Shown: positions 9,089-20,070 of the stretch, piece after piece
How the letters are laid out: each line of letters starts with the position of its first letter
How positions within the stretch are numbered: the first letter of the stretch is position 1
Program-made: the position numbers and the translations under genes
Notes under the pieces: generated by a model
Told to the model about the DNA's origin: nothing
Seen by the model: only the letters and a program-made list of their open reading frames with translations
Databases searched by the model: none
NCBI GenBank assembly: GCA_015062345.1
Contig: SUUV01000002.1
Span: forward strand, 1 to 64,000
Direction: 5' to 3'
Length of the DNA: 64,000 nucleotides
Origin: Alphaproteobacteria bacterium
GTDB taxonomy: Bacteria; Pseudomonadota; Alphaproteobacteria; RF32; CAG-239

Positions 9089-9667
9089 GTGTATAATGTG
9101 CCAATGCAAGTTATGTGTTTATGCGGAGATGATATGAAAAAAACGATTTTGATTTTGTTTACTTTTTTTATGTATATAAATAGTGCAAATGCACAAAAAA
9201 TCAGCTACATTGAAGAAATGCAAGCTCTAGGCGCCGTTGCCGGACAAGGTCTTGCTTGCGATGCTTCAAAATATGACACCTATGAAATGCTGGCAAGAGC
9301 CATTCTTATATCTAAAGCAAAATCCGATATTGACCAGCTTACCGGTATGAATGCTTATAATGAGTATAAAGTAAATGCTTTTATATCCAAAATTCAGGAC
9401 GGCTTTTACAATTGTCGCTCAATTGCTGCAGATTTTGACAAGCAACAAATTTTCAAAATGGTTTTATACGGTGACGGTACAATCAAAATGCCTGACGGCA
9501 CAATTGTAACCCCTCGCAATGCTTATGACCCCACACTTGTTTATCAAAAAGAAGAAAATGCCAAACAAAAATATATGGATATGTACTATAAACAAGTGCA
9601 AAAATCACAAAATGATCCCGCATTCAAAAGAGCTTTGCGTGAACATCAATTAAGAGAAGGTTTTTAA
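9089..9667 (+). CDS. hypothetical secreted protein
   Basis: Start may be internal at MKKTILILFTFFMYINSANAQ (signal peptide); no recognised domain. Confidence 0.6.
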   Translation: MYNVPMQVMCLCGDDMKKTILILFTFFMYINSANAQKISYIEEMQALGAVAGQGLACDASKYDTYEMLARAILISKAKSDIDQLTGMNAYNEYKVNAFISKIQDGFYNCRSIAADFDKQQIFKMVLYGDGTIKMPDGTIVTPRNAYDPTLVYQKEENAKQKYMDMYYKQVQKSQNDPAFKRALREHQLREGF

Positions 9668-9698
9668 TTTTAATTTATTTTTTTAGGAGTATTTGCTG

Positions 9699-11378
9699 AT
9701 GGCTTCATATCAGTATGTGTTTGTAATGCAAAATTTAACCAAAGTATTCCCCGGCGGAAAAGAACTGTTTAAGGGAATTACTTTATCGTTTTTACCGGGG
9801 GCAAAAATCGGTGTGTTAGGTGTTAATGGTGCCGGTAAATCAACCCTTTTGAAAATTATGGCAGGAAAAGACAAAGAGTTTAACGGCGAAGCTTGGGCGG
9901 CAGACGGTGTAAAAGTCGGATACTTAGAACAAGAACCGCAACTTGACCCAAACAAAAATGTTATGGAAAATGTGATGGACGGGCTTGGCGAAGTTAGAGA
10001 CTTGCTTAAAGAGTTTGAAGAAGTTTCCGCCAAATTTGCCGAACCGATGTCAGATGAAGAAATGAACGAACTCATTGAAAAACAAGCAGAGCTTCAAGAA
10101 AAAATTGATGCTTGCAACGGGTGGGATTTTGAACGCACCATTCAAATTGCCATGGACGCACTTCGTTGTCCGCCGGCCGATGCCGATGTTACAAAACTTT
10201 CAGGCGGTGAAAAGCGCCGTGTTGCTTTGTGTCGTTTGCTTTTGCAAAAACCCGATATGCTCTTGCTTGATGAACCAACAAACCACCTTGATGCCGAGTC
10301 GGTAGCGTGGCTTGAACAACACTTAAAAGAATATAAGGGTACGGTTGTAATGGTAACTCACGACCGCTATTTCTTGGATAATGTTACCGGTTGGATTTTA
10401 GAGCTTGACCGTGGACAAGGCATTCCGTATGAAGGCAACTATTCTTCTTGGCTTGAGCAAAAACAAAAGCGCTTGGAACAAGAGCAAAGAGAAGAAACCG
10501 CTCGCCAAAAAACTTTGGCTAATGAACTTGAGTGGATTCAAAAAAATCCGAAAGCTCGTCAGGCAAAATCTAAGGCTCGTATCAATGCTTATGATGAACT
10601 GTTGTCACAAGCCACAAAAGATAAAATCACTCATGCCTATATCAACATTCCGATGACTGACAGGCTTGGCGATTTGGTAATTGAAGCCAACAATATCAGC
10701 AAATCTTTCGGTGACAGAGTGTTAATTGATAACTTGTCATTTAAAATTCCCAAGGGTGCAATTGTCGGTATAATCGGTCCGAACGGTGCCGGTAAAACCA
10801 CATTGTTCAAGATGATAACAGGACAAGAAAAGCCCGATTCCGGTGAAATCAGACTGGGTGATACGGTAGATTTAGGCTATGTTGACCAAAGCCGAGACGA
10901 ACTTAATGCCAACAAAAATGTGTGGGAAGAAATTTCTGACGGTTTGGATATTATCGAACTCGGTAAAAAACAAATGCCCTCGCGTGCTTATGTCGGACAG
11001 TTTAATTTTAAGGGCTCAGATCAACAAAAGAAAGTTGGACAACTTTCAGGCGGTGAAAGAAACCGAGTACACTTGGCAAAAATGCTTAAAAAAGGTGCCA
11101 ATGTTATTTTGCTTGATGAACCTACAAACGATTTAGATGTGGATACACTTCGCTCACTGGAAGAAGGTATTATGAATTACCCCGGTTGTGTTTTGGTAAC
11201 ATCACACGACAGATGGTTTTTAGACCGCTTGGCAACTCATATTTTAGCCTATGAAGATGAAGGGCATGTCGAATGGTTTGAGGGTAACTTTGAAGAATAT
11301 GAAAAAGACAAGCGCCGCCGTTTAGGTGATGAAGCTTGCCGTCCTCATCGCATAAAGTATAAAAAACTCGAAAGATAA
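9699..11378 (+). CDS. ettA: ABC-F protein, energy-dependent translational throttle EttA
   Basis: [27 protein letters not shown]; two Walker A / LSGGE cassettes; linker; 560 aa. Confidence 0.95.
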   Translation: MASYQYVFVMQNLTKVFPGGKELFKGITLSFLPGAKIGVLGVNGAGKSTLLKIMAGKDKEFNGEAWAADGVKVGYLEQEPQLDPNKNVMENVMDGLGEVRDLLKEFEEVSAKFAEPMSDEEMNELIEKQAELQEKIDACNGWDFERTIQIAMDALRCPPADADVTKLSGGEKRRVALCRLLLQKPDMLLLDEPTNHLDAESVAWLEQHLKEYKGTVVMVTHDRYFLDNVTGWILELDRGQGIPYEGNYSSWLEQKQKRLEQEQREETARQKTLANELEWIQKNPKARQAKSKARINAYDELLSQATKDKITHAYINIPMTDRLGDLVIEANNISKSFGDRVLIDNLSFKIPKGAIVGIIGPNGAGKTTLFKMITGQEKPDSGEIRLGDTVDLGYVDQSRDELNANKNVWEEISDGLDIIELGKKQMPSRAYVGQFNFKGSDQQKKVGQLSGGERNRVHLAKMLKKGANVILLDEPTNDLDVDTLRSLEEGIMNYPGCVLVTSHDRWFLDRLATHILAYEDEGHVEWFEGNFEEYEKDKRRRLGDEACRPHRIKYKKLER

Positions 11379-11407
11379 AAAAGAGGAGCTTAATGCTCCT
11401 CTTTTTT
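11378..11407. terminator. bidirectional terminator
   Basis: AAAAGAGGAGCTTAATGCTCCTCTTTTTT. Confidence 0.85.
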
Positions 11408-11412
11408 GGGGT

Positions 11413-11868
11413 TTATTCTTGAGTTATGGTTAATGTAAACGAACCTGTGTATTCGCCGGGTTTAACATTGGCGGGGATTGTAAGTATGGCATTCAAGAAA
11501 CCATCTGAATAAGTCGGTTGCAAAGCCATTACATCACCATTAATATTTTTTAAATATATAGTATCCATGTCAAAAAACAATGGATCTTCGGTTACAGGTT
11601 CTCCATTAGCTTTATAACATGACGGTGAAGAAAAACTACTTATTGATAAAAGATCACCGTAGGGCTCAAATTGCGCTCCGCCAGTATCCAGAACAATTGC
11701 CTCATTGCCTTGTTTTACAACAATTGTTCCAAAGTCAATATCATCACAGGTAAAAGTGCCTGCCACTTCAATTGTAGCTTTTGCGGTTACTTCGGCATAA
11801 TCGGTTGTTGCATTTGCTGTGCTTGTAGCCAAGAGAGCCACAGCGCTCAAAAGAAAATATTTTCTCAT
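11413..11868 (-). CDS. DUF4402-like secreted protein, paralog B
   Basis: MRKYFLLSAVALLATSTANATTDYAEVTAKATIEVAGTFTCDDIDFGTIVV...GEYTGSFTLTITQE. Confidence 0.8.
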   Translation of the reverse strand: MRKYFLLSAVALLATSTANATTDYAEVTAKATIEVAGTFTCDDIDFGTIVVKQGNEAIVLDTGGAQFEPYGDLLSISSFSSPSCYKANGEPVTEDPLFFDMDTIYLKNINGDVMALQPTYSDGFLNAILTIPANVKPGEYTGSFTLTITQE

Positions 11869-11932
11869 CAATTTATTCCTTTACAAAAATTAAGTTTAAG
11901 TACATTTGAAAGGTGCAAAAATTTACCTTTCA

Positions 11933-11979
11933 CATCGCATCATAAACCGTTTTTTTTTTTTGCAAGTAAAAAGAGTCTA
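11933..11979 (-). promoter_or_regulatory. poly(A)12 promoter-like block, paralog B
   Basis: T12 on the plus strand at 11950-11961 within the conserved block. Confidence 0.65.
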
Positions 11980-12062
11980 ATTGTGAATTTAAATCAAATT
12001 TGAGGTAGAAAGATATAAAAAAACCCGAAAATTGAATCATCAATTCTCGGGGATTAAGATTT

Positions 12063-12446
12063 TTACTCAGGCAAAGCCTCAAGAAAACTTCGATAGATAT
12101 TTTCCCATTTAGAAAAATATCTTTCCTCGCTTCCGGTAAGAGCTCCTTCCGGTCTGTTTAGAGCAATCATAAAGTCAAGATACGCTCTAATGCAACAGAT
12201 TTGTTCTGCGTCATATCGAGGCAGAATTTCATTCTTAAAGGAAGCAATTTGTTCATCATCAGTTTCTTCCAGTGGCTTTGATAACATAGAAACAATGTTT
12301 TCAAACAATTGTTCTCCGGCTTTTCTTTTTTCTTCATGTGAAGCCAAGCCGATAAAAATACTAAGATACCCCATAATTTTCATAATGTTATAATTTATGT
12401 CGGTATGATAGCATATGGATATTTTTTGTAAAGTAATTTCTTGCAA
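12063..12446 (-). CDS. hypothetical protein
   Basis: 127-aa ORF; start likely internal (MKIMGYLSIFIGLASHEEKRK or nearby); terminator at about 12020-12055. Confidence 0.5.
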   Translation of the reverse strand: MQEITLQKISICYHTDINYNIMKIMGYLSIFIGLASHEEKRKAGEQLFENIVSMLSKPLEETDDEQIASFKNEILPRYDAEQICCIRAYLDFMIALNRPEGALTGSEERYFSKWENIYRSFLEALPE

Positions 12447-12513
12447 TTTATAAAAATATTAATACTTTTTATTTTAATATGACTAAAACTTAACTTATAA
12501 AAGTGAGAAAAAT

Positions 12514-14424
12514 ATGCATGGTATTCACCCCTTAATTGTTGATTTGACCTTAATTACCGTTTATGCGGCAATTACAACCCTGATTTTCAAAAAGTTAAAA
12601 CAACCGATGGTTTTGGGGTATCTGCTTGCCGGAATTTTTGCCGGCCCTTATTTTAATTTGGTTCCAACCGTGACCGATAGAACCAATTTAAGCTTGTGGG
12701 CCGATATCGGAGTGATTTTCTTGCTTTTCAGCTTAGGTCTGGAATTTAGTTTCAAAAAAATGGTAAGTGTCGGAAAATCGGCCATGATAACCGCTACCTT
12801 AAACATTTTTCTTATGCTGTTTGTCGGACATTATGTCGGCTTGTTTTTAGGCTGGAGCACAATGGACAGCTTTTTCTTGGGCTCAATGATTTCGATGTCG
12901 TCAACCACTATTATCATTAAGGCATTTGACGACTTAAACATAAAAAAACAAAAATTTACCGACTTGGTTTTTGGGGTGCTTATCATTGAAGATATTATGG
13001 GAATTTTGTTGTTGGTGTTGCTTCCGACTATTGCCATCGGACGAGGTTTCAGCGGTGGTGAGCTCGGGCTTAGCACCTTAAAACTTTTGCTGTTTTTAAT
13101 TATATGCTTTGTGGTCGGTATATATATGATTCCGACTATGTTAAAAAAAATCAGCAATTTTTTAAATGATGAAATGCTTTTGCTTGTCAGCATTGCTTTG
13201 AGCTTAAGTATGGTATATCTGGCGGTATATTCCGGATTTTCTTCGGCTTTGGGGGCGTTTATTATGGGCTCCATATTGTCTGAAACCGGCGTAATAAAAC
13301 GCATTGAAAATGTGATAAAACCGCTTAAAGACTTTTTTGGTGCAGTGTTTTTTGTAACTGTCGGTATGATGGTAAACCCTCAAATGTTTGTTGAATATGC
13401 ATATCCGATTATGGTGATAACTTTGGTTGTCTTAATCGGTAAAGTTGTATTTTCGGTTTTTGGTTTTGTGGTATCGGGGCAAAACTTAAAAACTTCGGTT
13501 TGCAGCGGATTTTCACTTGCACAAGTGGGCGAATTTGCTTTCATTATTGCCACCCTCGGAATGAGCTTAAAAGTAATTGACAGCTTTGTATATCCGATAA
13601 TTGTGGCAGTTTCGGTAATTACAACCTTTTTAACACCGATTATGATAAAAACATCAAATTATACTTATAAATTTTTGAACAAAATATTGCCGCAAAAATG
13701 GCTTAATTATATTGACCAAAGTTCAAAAAATACGGTTACCGCCATCACCGAAGAAAAATTATGGCGAGCCTTGTTTAAGAGCTATTTTGTGCGCATCATT
13801 TTGTTTTCAATTATACTTTATGCAATTATCGCATTGGTTAACCAAGGTATAAGACCCTATGCCGTTAAGTGGTTTCCGAATGTGCCGATGCGTATCTTTT
13901 TGACCTTTACGGCCTTGCTATTGATGGCACCTTTTTTGAAAGCTCTTATCGGTTGGAATATGGTTTTGCCCGAGCTTGCAAATGATATTTTGGTAAAGAT
14001 GCACTTAAAAAAAGACAAATCGATAATTTCGAAAGAATGTGACGAATTGGAAATTAATGAAAATTGTATGCCGGCCAGTAAATCATTATTGGAAGATGTT
14101 TTAAATGAAAATAAAGAAATGGTAAAAGAATTTTTTGTGTCTAACAGCAGAATTGCCCGAATATCGGCTGTGCTGTGGTATTCAAGAAAAGCAAACCGCA
14201 TTCCGTTGTTGATTTTGACATCATTTAGACTTTTGGTAGTGGCGTTTTTTATCGTAACGGCCGTACACCAATTTTTAACCGAAAACCCGAAAGTTATTTT
14301 GGTGTTGCTTGTAGCCTCGGTATTTTTGATTATGCAATCTAAATGGCTCTTAAATCAATATTTAAAAATGGAAAACCAATTTTTGGATAACCTAAAAGGT
14401 GAAATTGAAGAAACCAATGAGTAA
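12514..14424 (+). CDS. CPA2-family cation:proton antiporter (Kef-type, no C-terminal TrkA-N apparent)
   Basis: Multi-TM; KKLKQPMVLGYLLAGIFAGPYF, LLFSLGLEFSFKKM, ALGAFIMGSILSET. Confidence 0.88.
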   Translation: MHGIHPLIVDLTLITVYAAITTLIFKKLKQPMVLGYLLAGIFAGPYFNLVPTVTDRTNLSLWADIGVIFLLFSLGLEFSFKKMVSVGKSAMITATLNIFLMLFVGHYVGLFLGWSTMDSFFLGSMISMSSTTIIIKAFDDLNIKKQKFTDLVFGVLIIEDIMGILLLVLLPTIAIGRGFSGGELGLSTLKLLLFLIICFVVGIYMIPTMLKKISNFLNDEMLLLVSIALSLSMVYLAVYSGFSSALGAFIMGSILSETGVIKRIENVIKPLKDFFGAVFFVTVGMMVNPQMFVEYAYPIMVITLVVLIGKVVFSVFGFVVSGQNLKTSVCSGFSLAQVGEFAFIIATLGMSLKVIDSFVYPIIVAVSVITTFLTPIMIKTSNYTYKFLNKILPQKWLNYIDQSSKNTVTAITEEKLWRALFKSYFVRIILFSIILYAIIALVNQGIRPYAVKWFPNVPMRIFLTFTALLLMAPFLKALIGWNMVLPELANDILVKMHLKKDKSIISKECDELEINENCMPASKSLLEDVLNENKEMVKEFFVSNSRIARISAVLWYSRKANRIPLLILTSFRLLVVAFFIVTAVHQFLTENPKVILVLLVASVFLIMQSKWLLNQYLKMENQFLDNLKGEIEETNE

Positions 14425-14426
14425 AC

Positions 14427-14459
14427 AAACCCCCGCCTTTGATAATAGGGTGGGGGTTT
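14427..14459. terminator. terminator hairpin
   Basis: AAACCCCCGCC...GGGTGGGGGTTT. Confidence 0.7.
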
Positions 14460-14472
14460 GAGTTAGTTGTAT

Positions 14473-14916
14473 CTAGTAAGTTGAAGTTACGGTAAATGAA
14501 CCGGTATATGTACCGGATTCAATTTGAGCGGGAATAGTTAATTTACCACCAATATCAGTTTCAGTGGTATTTAATTCTACAGTTAATTTTTTTGTTTTTC
14601 CTTCTGCTGAAAGTTCAACACTTGTAGGCATATTATAGTTTGCTTCATCAGAGTAACAACCGGCCATACTTTCTCCGGTAACTGATATGATATCGCCGGA
14701 AATATCAGGCTCATCGTACCCTGAAGAATCGACAAATATCGTAGAAATTCCATTGTTTTGTTTAACAACAATTGTACCAAAATCTAAATCTGAACACTCA
14801 AAAATACCGGCAACTTGAATGGTAGCTCTTGCGGTAACTTCTGCGTATTCTGTTGTTGCGTTGGCTGTGCTTGCAACTAAAAGCGCAACAGCGCTTAAAA
14901 GAAAATATTTTCTCAT
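14473..14916 (-). CDS. DUF4402-like secreted protein, paralog C
   Basis: MRKYFLLSAVALLVASTANATTEYAEVTARATIQVAGIFECSDLDFGTIVV...TIPAQIESGTYTGSFTVTSTY. Confidence 0.8.
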   Translation of the reverse strand: MRKYFLLSAVALLVASTANATTEYAEVTARATIQVAGIFECSDLDFGTIVVKQNNGISTIFVDSSGYDEPDISGDIISVTGESMAGCYSDEANYNMPTSVELSAEGKTKKLTVELNTTETDIGGKLTIPAQIESGTYTGSFTVTSTY

Positions 14917-14984
14917 AATTTTAATTCCTTTACAAAAATTAAGTTTAAATGTACTTGAAAGGTGCAAAAATTTACCTTTCACAT

Positions 14985-15030
14985 CACATCATAAACCGTT
15001 TTTTTTTTTTGCAAGTAAAAAGAGTCTAAT
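14985..15030 (-). promoter_or_regulatory. poly(A)12 promoter-like block, paralog C
   Basis: T12 at 14999-15010 in the conserved block. Confidence 0.65.
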
Positions 15031-15061
15031 TGTGAATTTAAATCAAAAATGGTGTAGAGGT

Positions 15062-15720
15062 GTTGTCACCCATCACGGTCATACCGGTGCCCAAGCTTTA
15101 GCTTGGAATAGACACCGGTATCCAGGGAATAATTTAGCTATATAATTTAACCTGCACTCCGGCATCAAGCGCCGGAGTGACAGTTAGGAGGCGGTTGCAA
15201 AGTATGAGGATAAAAAATAAATATTTTTTAAAATTAATGTAGTGTATATTCACCCCACCGTCATACCAGTGCCCAAGCTTTAGCTTGGAATAGACACTGG
15301 TATCCAGGGAATAATTTAGCTATATAATTTAACCTGGACTCCGGCATCAAGTGCCGGAGTGACAGTTAGGAGGTATGTTGCAAAGTATGAGGCTAAAAAC
15401 AAATATTTTTTAAAATTAATGTAGTGTATATTCACCCCACCGTCATACCAGTGCCCAAGCTTTAGCTTGGAATAATTTAGCTATATTACCACCTGGACTC
15501 CGGCATCAAGTGCCGGAGTGACAGTTAGGAGGCGGTTGCAAAGTATGAGGATAAAAAACAAATATTTTTTAAAATTAATGTAGTGTATATTCACCCCACG
15601 GTCATAGCGGTGCCCGAACTTTAGTTCGGAATAGACACCGGTATCTAAGGGAATAGCTATATAATTTAACCTGGACTCCGGCATCAAGCGCCGGAGTGAC
15701 AGTTAGGAGGTATGTTGCAA
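15062..15720. repeat. tandem array of four nested-hairpin repeat modules (about 170-190 bp period)
   Basis: Four copies of GTCATACC[G/A]GTGCCC...CTCCGGCATCAAG[T/C]GCCGGAGTGACAGTTAGGAGG, separated by TTGCAAAGTATGAGG[A/C]TAAAAAACAAATATTTTTTAAAATTAATGTAGTGTATATTCACC. Confidence 0.95.
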
Positions 15721-15801
15721 AGTATGAGGATAAAAAACAAATATCTTGTGCTTTTTACTAATTCGAAGACGCAAAAACCAATGGTGATAAATTTAAATTT
15801 T

Positions 15802-16257
15802 TTATCTTGCCAGTCTATCAAGTGCGCCTTGCAAAATGTAGGCGGCAGCGGAGGCATCTAAAACTTTTTTTCGTTTCATACGAGATAAATCTACCTCTTT
15901 TATCAAAAAATTTTCAACAGCACTTGAAGACAATCTTTCGTCCCAAAACATATATGGCAGATTGGTTTCCAGATAAATTTTCTCGGCAAATTCGCGTACT
16001 TTTATGGCGATTTCTCCTTCTTGCCCGTTCATCTGCAGAGGAAGTCCGTAAACAATGGCTCCGATTTCTTTTTCTTGAATGATTTTTTTTATCTCATTGA
16101 TATCGGTCGGCCAATCTTTTCTTTCAATAATTTTGTAAGAAGTAGCAATCGTTCTTAGCAAATCAGAAACAGCCACCCCAAGCCTTTTGGTGCCAAAATC
16201 AAACCCCATAATGGCCTGATACGGTTTTAAGCATTGTTTAAATTCTTCAATTTCCAT
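15802..16257 (-). CDS. ruvX: Holliday junction resolvase RuvX (YqgF)
   Basis: IMGFDFGTKRLGVAVSD, YGLPLQMNG, WDERLSS motifs. Confidence 0.96.
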   Translation of the reverse strand: MEIEEFKQCLKPYQAIMGFDFGTKRLGVAVSDLLRTIATSYKIIERKDWPTDINEIKKIIQEKEIGAIVYGLPLQMNGQEGEIAIKVREFAEKIYLETNLPYMFWDERLSSSAVENFLIKEVDLSRMKRKKVLDASAAAYILQGALDRLAR

Positions 16258-17608
16258 TTTCTTCCTTTTGTGTTATAAAATTTTTTAAATCGGCTAATTT
16301 TAATTTAAGACTTTCTGGCGCTTCGATAGAGGCTTGATTTATCTGTTTTTTTGCAATCTCTATATTGCCGATTGTCAAGCTGTATTGTGCCGAGCAATAT
16401 AAGGCATATGGTTTTTGCCCATTTTCATCATAAGCTCTGGCCAACAACAACCAACCTGTTGATGATGGATTTTTATGTTGTATCCGATTTAGCACAGTAA
16501 TAATTTTTTGCAAAGTTTGTTTATCGTGCGGCAATTCTAATGATGTATGCGCCCAACTTAGCATAATTTCGTTTGAAGAAGGTTTCAACTCAAGAGCTTT
16601 TTTGTAGGCATTAAGTGCCGGTTTTAATCTTGAACTTTCAAACAAAAACTGACCTTTAAGTTCATAAAAATACGGATTTTTCGGGTCTTGTTTAATCAGT
16701 TTGTTTAAAATTGAAATTGCTTTGTTAAAATTACTTTTTTTATAGTTTATAATGGCATTGGCATATAATCCGGCTTTTGAAACATCATCAACAGGATACA
16801 TATTTTGAGCTCTCTCTATGGGGAGCAAAAACGCAGACAATTTTGCTTTTATAAGCTTAAAATCTTCATCATAAGGTGATATATCGCTAAAAGAATTGTT
16901 CTTTAAGGCCTCATTAAAAAATTGTTCTCGTTCCATACTCAACGGGTGTGTCCTGAAATATGAAACTTCATTATATCCGCTTAGTCGGTTGTGAGATTGA
17001 ATTTTTTTCATAAAATTTCTCAATCCTTTAGCCGATTGTTCGGTTTGTGCCAAATATTTTATTGCACTTTCATCTGCGCTTCTTTCTTCTTGCATCTGAT
17101 AAGCACTTAAAGCATTTAACAGTGAACTTTGTGAGCCTAACATAACCGCCAAAGCCGCATCGCCTCTGCCGCTTGCTGCTGCAGCCGCTCCGGCGGCAAT
17201 CAGTGAAGCTACGGACAATGTTTGCATCTGTTCTAAGCGCAATTTTTGCCTTGCTATATGTCCGCCGGCAATGTGTCCGGTTTCGTGCGCCAAAATTCCG
17301 CTAAGTTCGTTTACATTGTCGGCATTTATCAGTGTTCCGGTGTGCACAAACATATAATTTCCGTTACTGACAAACGCATTTAACGAATTGTCATTGACGA
17401 TAAATATCTTATTTTCATCAAAGGAAATTCCGGCAACATTAAACAACGGCCTTATAATATTGGCCAGAAAAGTTTGCGTTTCATCATCTGAAATTAAAGA
17501 GGGACCCCGTTGTGCACAACAATCAAAAATCAAAACTGTTGCCAGTGTAAAACCGGCAAACAGTTTGATTAATTGTTTGTAAATTAGCCGATAAGTCTTC
17601 TCCACCAC
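16247..17608 (-). CDS. M48 family metalloprotease with TPR-like C-terminus (BepA/YfgC-like)
   Basis: HETGHIAGGHIARQ HExxH motif, DESAIKYLAQT, C-terminal TPR-like repeats. Confidence 0.92.
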   Translation of the reverse strand: MVEKTYRLIYKQLIKLFAGFTLATVLIFDCCAQRGPSLISDDETQTFLANIIRPLFNVAGISFDENKIFIVNDNSLNAFVSNGNYMFVHTGTLINADNVNELSGILAHETGHIAGGHIARQKLRLEQMQTLSVASLIAAGAAAAASGRGDAALAVMLGSQSSLLNALSAYQMQEERSADESAIKYLAQTEQSAKGLRNFMKKIQSHNRLSGYNEVSYFRTHPLSMEREQFFNEALKNNSFSDISPYDEDFKLIKAKLSAFLLPIERAQNMYPVDDVSKAGLYANAIINYKKSNFNKAISILNKLIKQDPKNPYFYELKGQFLFESSRLKPALNAYKKALELKPSSNEIMLSWAHTSLELPHDKQTLQKIITVLNRIQHKNPSSTGWLLLARAYDENGQKPYALYCSAQYSLTIGNIEIAKKQINQASIEAPESLKLKLADLKNFITQKEENGN

Positions 17609-20070
17609 GCAGTTTTGCCTTCCTTTTTATCATTGTTAGAAGTTTTATCGGTGTTTAAATTTATGTCATCATGACTGCTATACAAGACCACCGCCGATTC
17701 TTTTTCTTTTGTTTCATAGCGATTGTTGTTGCGACGATAGTTCTTTCGTCTTCTGTCATAATGCAATCTGCGACCTCTGTGACGATGTCCGTAATGTTCG
17801 TTATCATTTTGACTTTCAACGCTTTCGTCATTGTCTTCATCATCAAAGGGCAAGCTTTGCGGTTCGTCACCAAACAGGTCATCATCATGATGCTCATAAG
17901 CTGTTGTAACCGTGTCTTCGGTGTCGTCTTCTTCAACCTTAACCGCTTTAACCCTTTCAATTTTATAATCGGAAACGGTTTTAAGCTCATTGTCGGCCGA
18001 AATGATAACATTCATTTTATATCGGCTTTCTAACTGACACAAATTCTGTCTTTTTTGATTTAACAGATAAATGGCCGTATCTGTGGGCACATAAACGGTT
18101 ATTTTTGATGAACGATTTTTTGTTCCTTCTTCTTCAATGGCACGCAAGATAAGCATTGCTCCCGATTCTGTTGTTCTGATAAAACCTTGGCCGTGACAAT
18201 ATGGGCAGGGCTGATAATTGCTCTCCATAAAGGAAGAATGCATGCGTTGACGCGAAATTTCCAACAATCCGAAACAACTCATCTTGGCAATCTGTATGCG
18301 AGCTCTGTCATTTTTTAAGGCTTCTTTCATGCGTTTTTCAACTGCCGAATTATTTTTGGGCTCGTCCATATCAATAAAGTCTATCACTATCAAGCCGGCC
18401 AAATCTCGCATTTTGAGTTGTCTTGCAATTTCATCGGCGGCTTCCAAGTTGGTCTTTAATGCTGTTTCCTCAATATCTTTTTCTTTTGTTGCACGACCGG
18501 AGTTTACATCAATTGAAACTAATGCTTCGGTCGGATTAATCACCAAATATCCGCCCGATTCGAGTTGAACAATCGGGTTATGCAGTTTATCAAGTTGCGA
18601 TTCTACTTGAAACCTTTGGAAAACAGGCATTTCTCCGCTCTTGCGGGTTTTTATTTTTCTTAAATTGCTCGGAGATAATATTTTTACAAAGTCACGAGCT
18701 GTTTTAAATGCCTCGTTACCATCCACGATAACTTCTGCAATGTCTTTGGTAAACATATCTCTTAATGCTCGTTTAATCAGATTACCTTCTTCATAAATCA
18801 TAGACGGAACTTTGTTTTTTAATGCTCCGATTCTTATTTGATTCCATGTTCTGATAAGATAGTTATAATCACGAACAATGTCGGCTCTGGTTTTTTCTTC
18901 ACCGGCAGTACGAATAATCATCGACATATCGGAGCCCAACGGCAATTCGTTCATAATTTCTTTTAAGCGCTTGCGGTCGGCGGCATTGGTGATTTTGCGT
19001 GATACTCCGCCGCTTTTGATGCGATTGGGCATTAATACGCAATAGCGTCCTGCAAGTGATAAATATGTGGTAAATGCGGCGCCTTTGTTTCCGCGTTCTT
19101 CTTTGACAACCTGAACGAGCAAAGTTTGACCTTCTTTTATCACATCTTGAATGGTGGAATAGTGATAAAGTTTTCTGGCTTTGATGAGCTTTTTTTGTAA
19201 CTCAAAATCGTTCTCATTGTCATCGTCATCAGTGTCAACGGCAACTTCATCATCGTTGTCATTATCATCATCGGTGTCGGCATCATCTTGCGTAACATCT
19301 TCACACACCGACGGTTCTTCATTTTCAATTTCGTTTGCCAAAACTTTAAGTTCTGCTTTTTCATCTTGCGAAGGTTGTTCGTTTTCTGTCGGTTGCTCAT
19401 TGTTTTCAACTTCTGTGGCGAGCTTTTTGCGACGAGTATATTTTCTTTTTGGTTTTACGGGTTTTTCGTCGGCTTTTTCTTCCGATTTTTTTTCTTCATC
19501 AGGCAGATTTTCTTCTTTGTTTTGACTTACAACCTGCTTTTGTGTAACCGAATTGTTGTTGTCAACAGATGCGTTTTCTTCCATATTTTGAGAACTGTCT
19601 TCTTGCTCTGAAATCATACTTTCAAGGGCTTGAGCCTTGTCCTCAAGAGCTTTGGAAGCTTCTTCTATGGCTTTTTTTGCTTCTTCTTCACGAAGTCTGG
19701 CTTCATATAAAGCTCTTTTTTCGGCACGGATTCGTTCTCGTTGTTCTTCTCTTTCTTTCAAATATTGTTTTTTGCGTTCAATAATTTCATCAACTTCTCT
19801 GTCAACGGCTTCAACCATGGCATCGGATATGTTGTAATAATCAGGATGAATTTCACCGAAAGCCAAAAAACCGTGCTTGTTTCCGCCATAATCAATAAAA
19901 GCGGCTTGTAACGAAGGCTCCACTCTGATAACTTTTGCCGTATAAATATTTCCTTTGATTTGTTTGCGGAAACTCGATTCGAACTCAACATCTTCAACCT
20001 TGTTTCCATCTACGATAACCACTCTGGTTTCTTCAGGTTGGGTGTCATCAATTAACATTCTTTTTGTCAT
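17584..20070 (-). CDS. rne: ribonuclease E/G family protein
   Basis: S1 domain split by an acidic low-complexity insertion; ALVSIDVNSGRATKEKDIEETALKTNLEAADEIARQL; CPYCHGQG zinc link. Confidence 0.95.
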   Translation of the reverse strand: MTKRMLIDDTQPEETRVVIVDGNKVEDVEFESSFRKQIKGNIYTAKVIRVEPSLQAAFIDYGGNKHGFLAFGEIHPDYYNISDAMVEAVDREVDEIIERKKQYLKEREEQRERIRAEKRALYEARLREEEAKKAIEEASKALEDKAQALESMISEQEDSSQNMEENASVDNNNSVTQKQVVSQNKEENLPDEEKKSEEKADEKPVKPKRKYTRRKKLATEVENNEQPTENEQPSQDEKAELKVLANEIENEEPSVCEDVTQDDADTDDDNDNDDEVAVDTDDDDNENDFELQKKLIKARKLYHYSTIQDVIKEGQTLLVQVVKEERGNKGAAFTTYLSLAGRYCVLMPNRIKSGGVSRKITNAADRKRLKEIMNELPLGSDMSMIIRTAGEEKTRADIVRDYNYLIRTWNQIRIGALKNKVPSMIYEEGNLIKRALRDMFTKDIAEVIVDGNEAFKTARDFVKILSPSNLRKIKTRKSGEMPVFQRFQVESQLDKLHNPIVQLESGGYLVINPTEALVSIDVNSGRATKEKDIEETALKTNLEAADEIARQLKMRDLAGLIVIDFIDMDEPKNNSAVEKRMKEALKNDRARIQIAKMSCFGLLEISRQRMHSSFMESNYQPCPYCHGQGFIRTTESGAMLILRAIEEEGTKNRSSKITVYVPTDTAIYLLNQKRQNLCQLESRYKMNVIISADNELKTVSDYKIERVKAVKVEEDDTEDTVTTAYEHHDDDLFGDEPQSLPFDDEDNDESVESQNDNEHYGHRHRGRRLHYDRRRKNYRRNNNRYETKEKESAVVLYSSHDDINLNTDKTSNNDKKEGKTAWWRRLIG

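Noticed and set aside
15481-15687. 68-aa ORF in the hairpin array
   Set aside because: Chance frame through structured repeats, no similarity to known proteins.
15062-15720. CRISPR array
   Set aside because: Direct repeats are long hairpin modules with near-identical spacers and no cas genes; not a CRISPR.
19181-19525. 114-aa serine-rich ORF antisense to rne
   Set aside because: Antisense of the acidic low-complexity insertion in RNase E.
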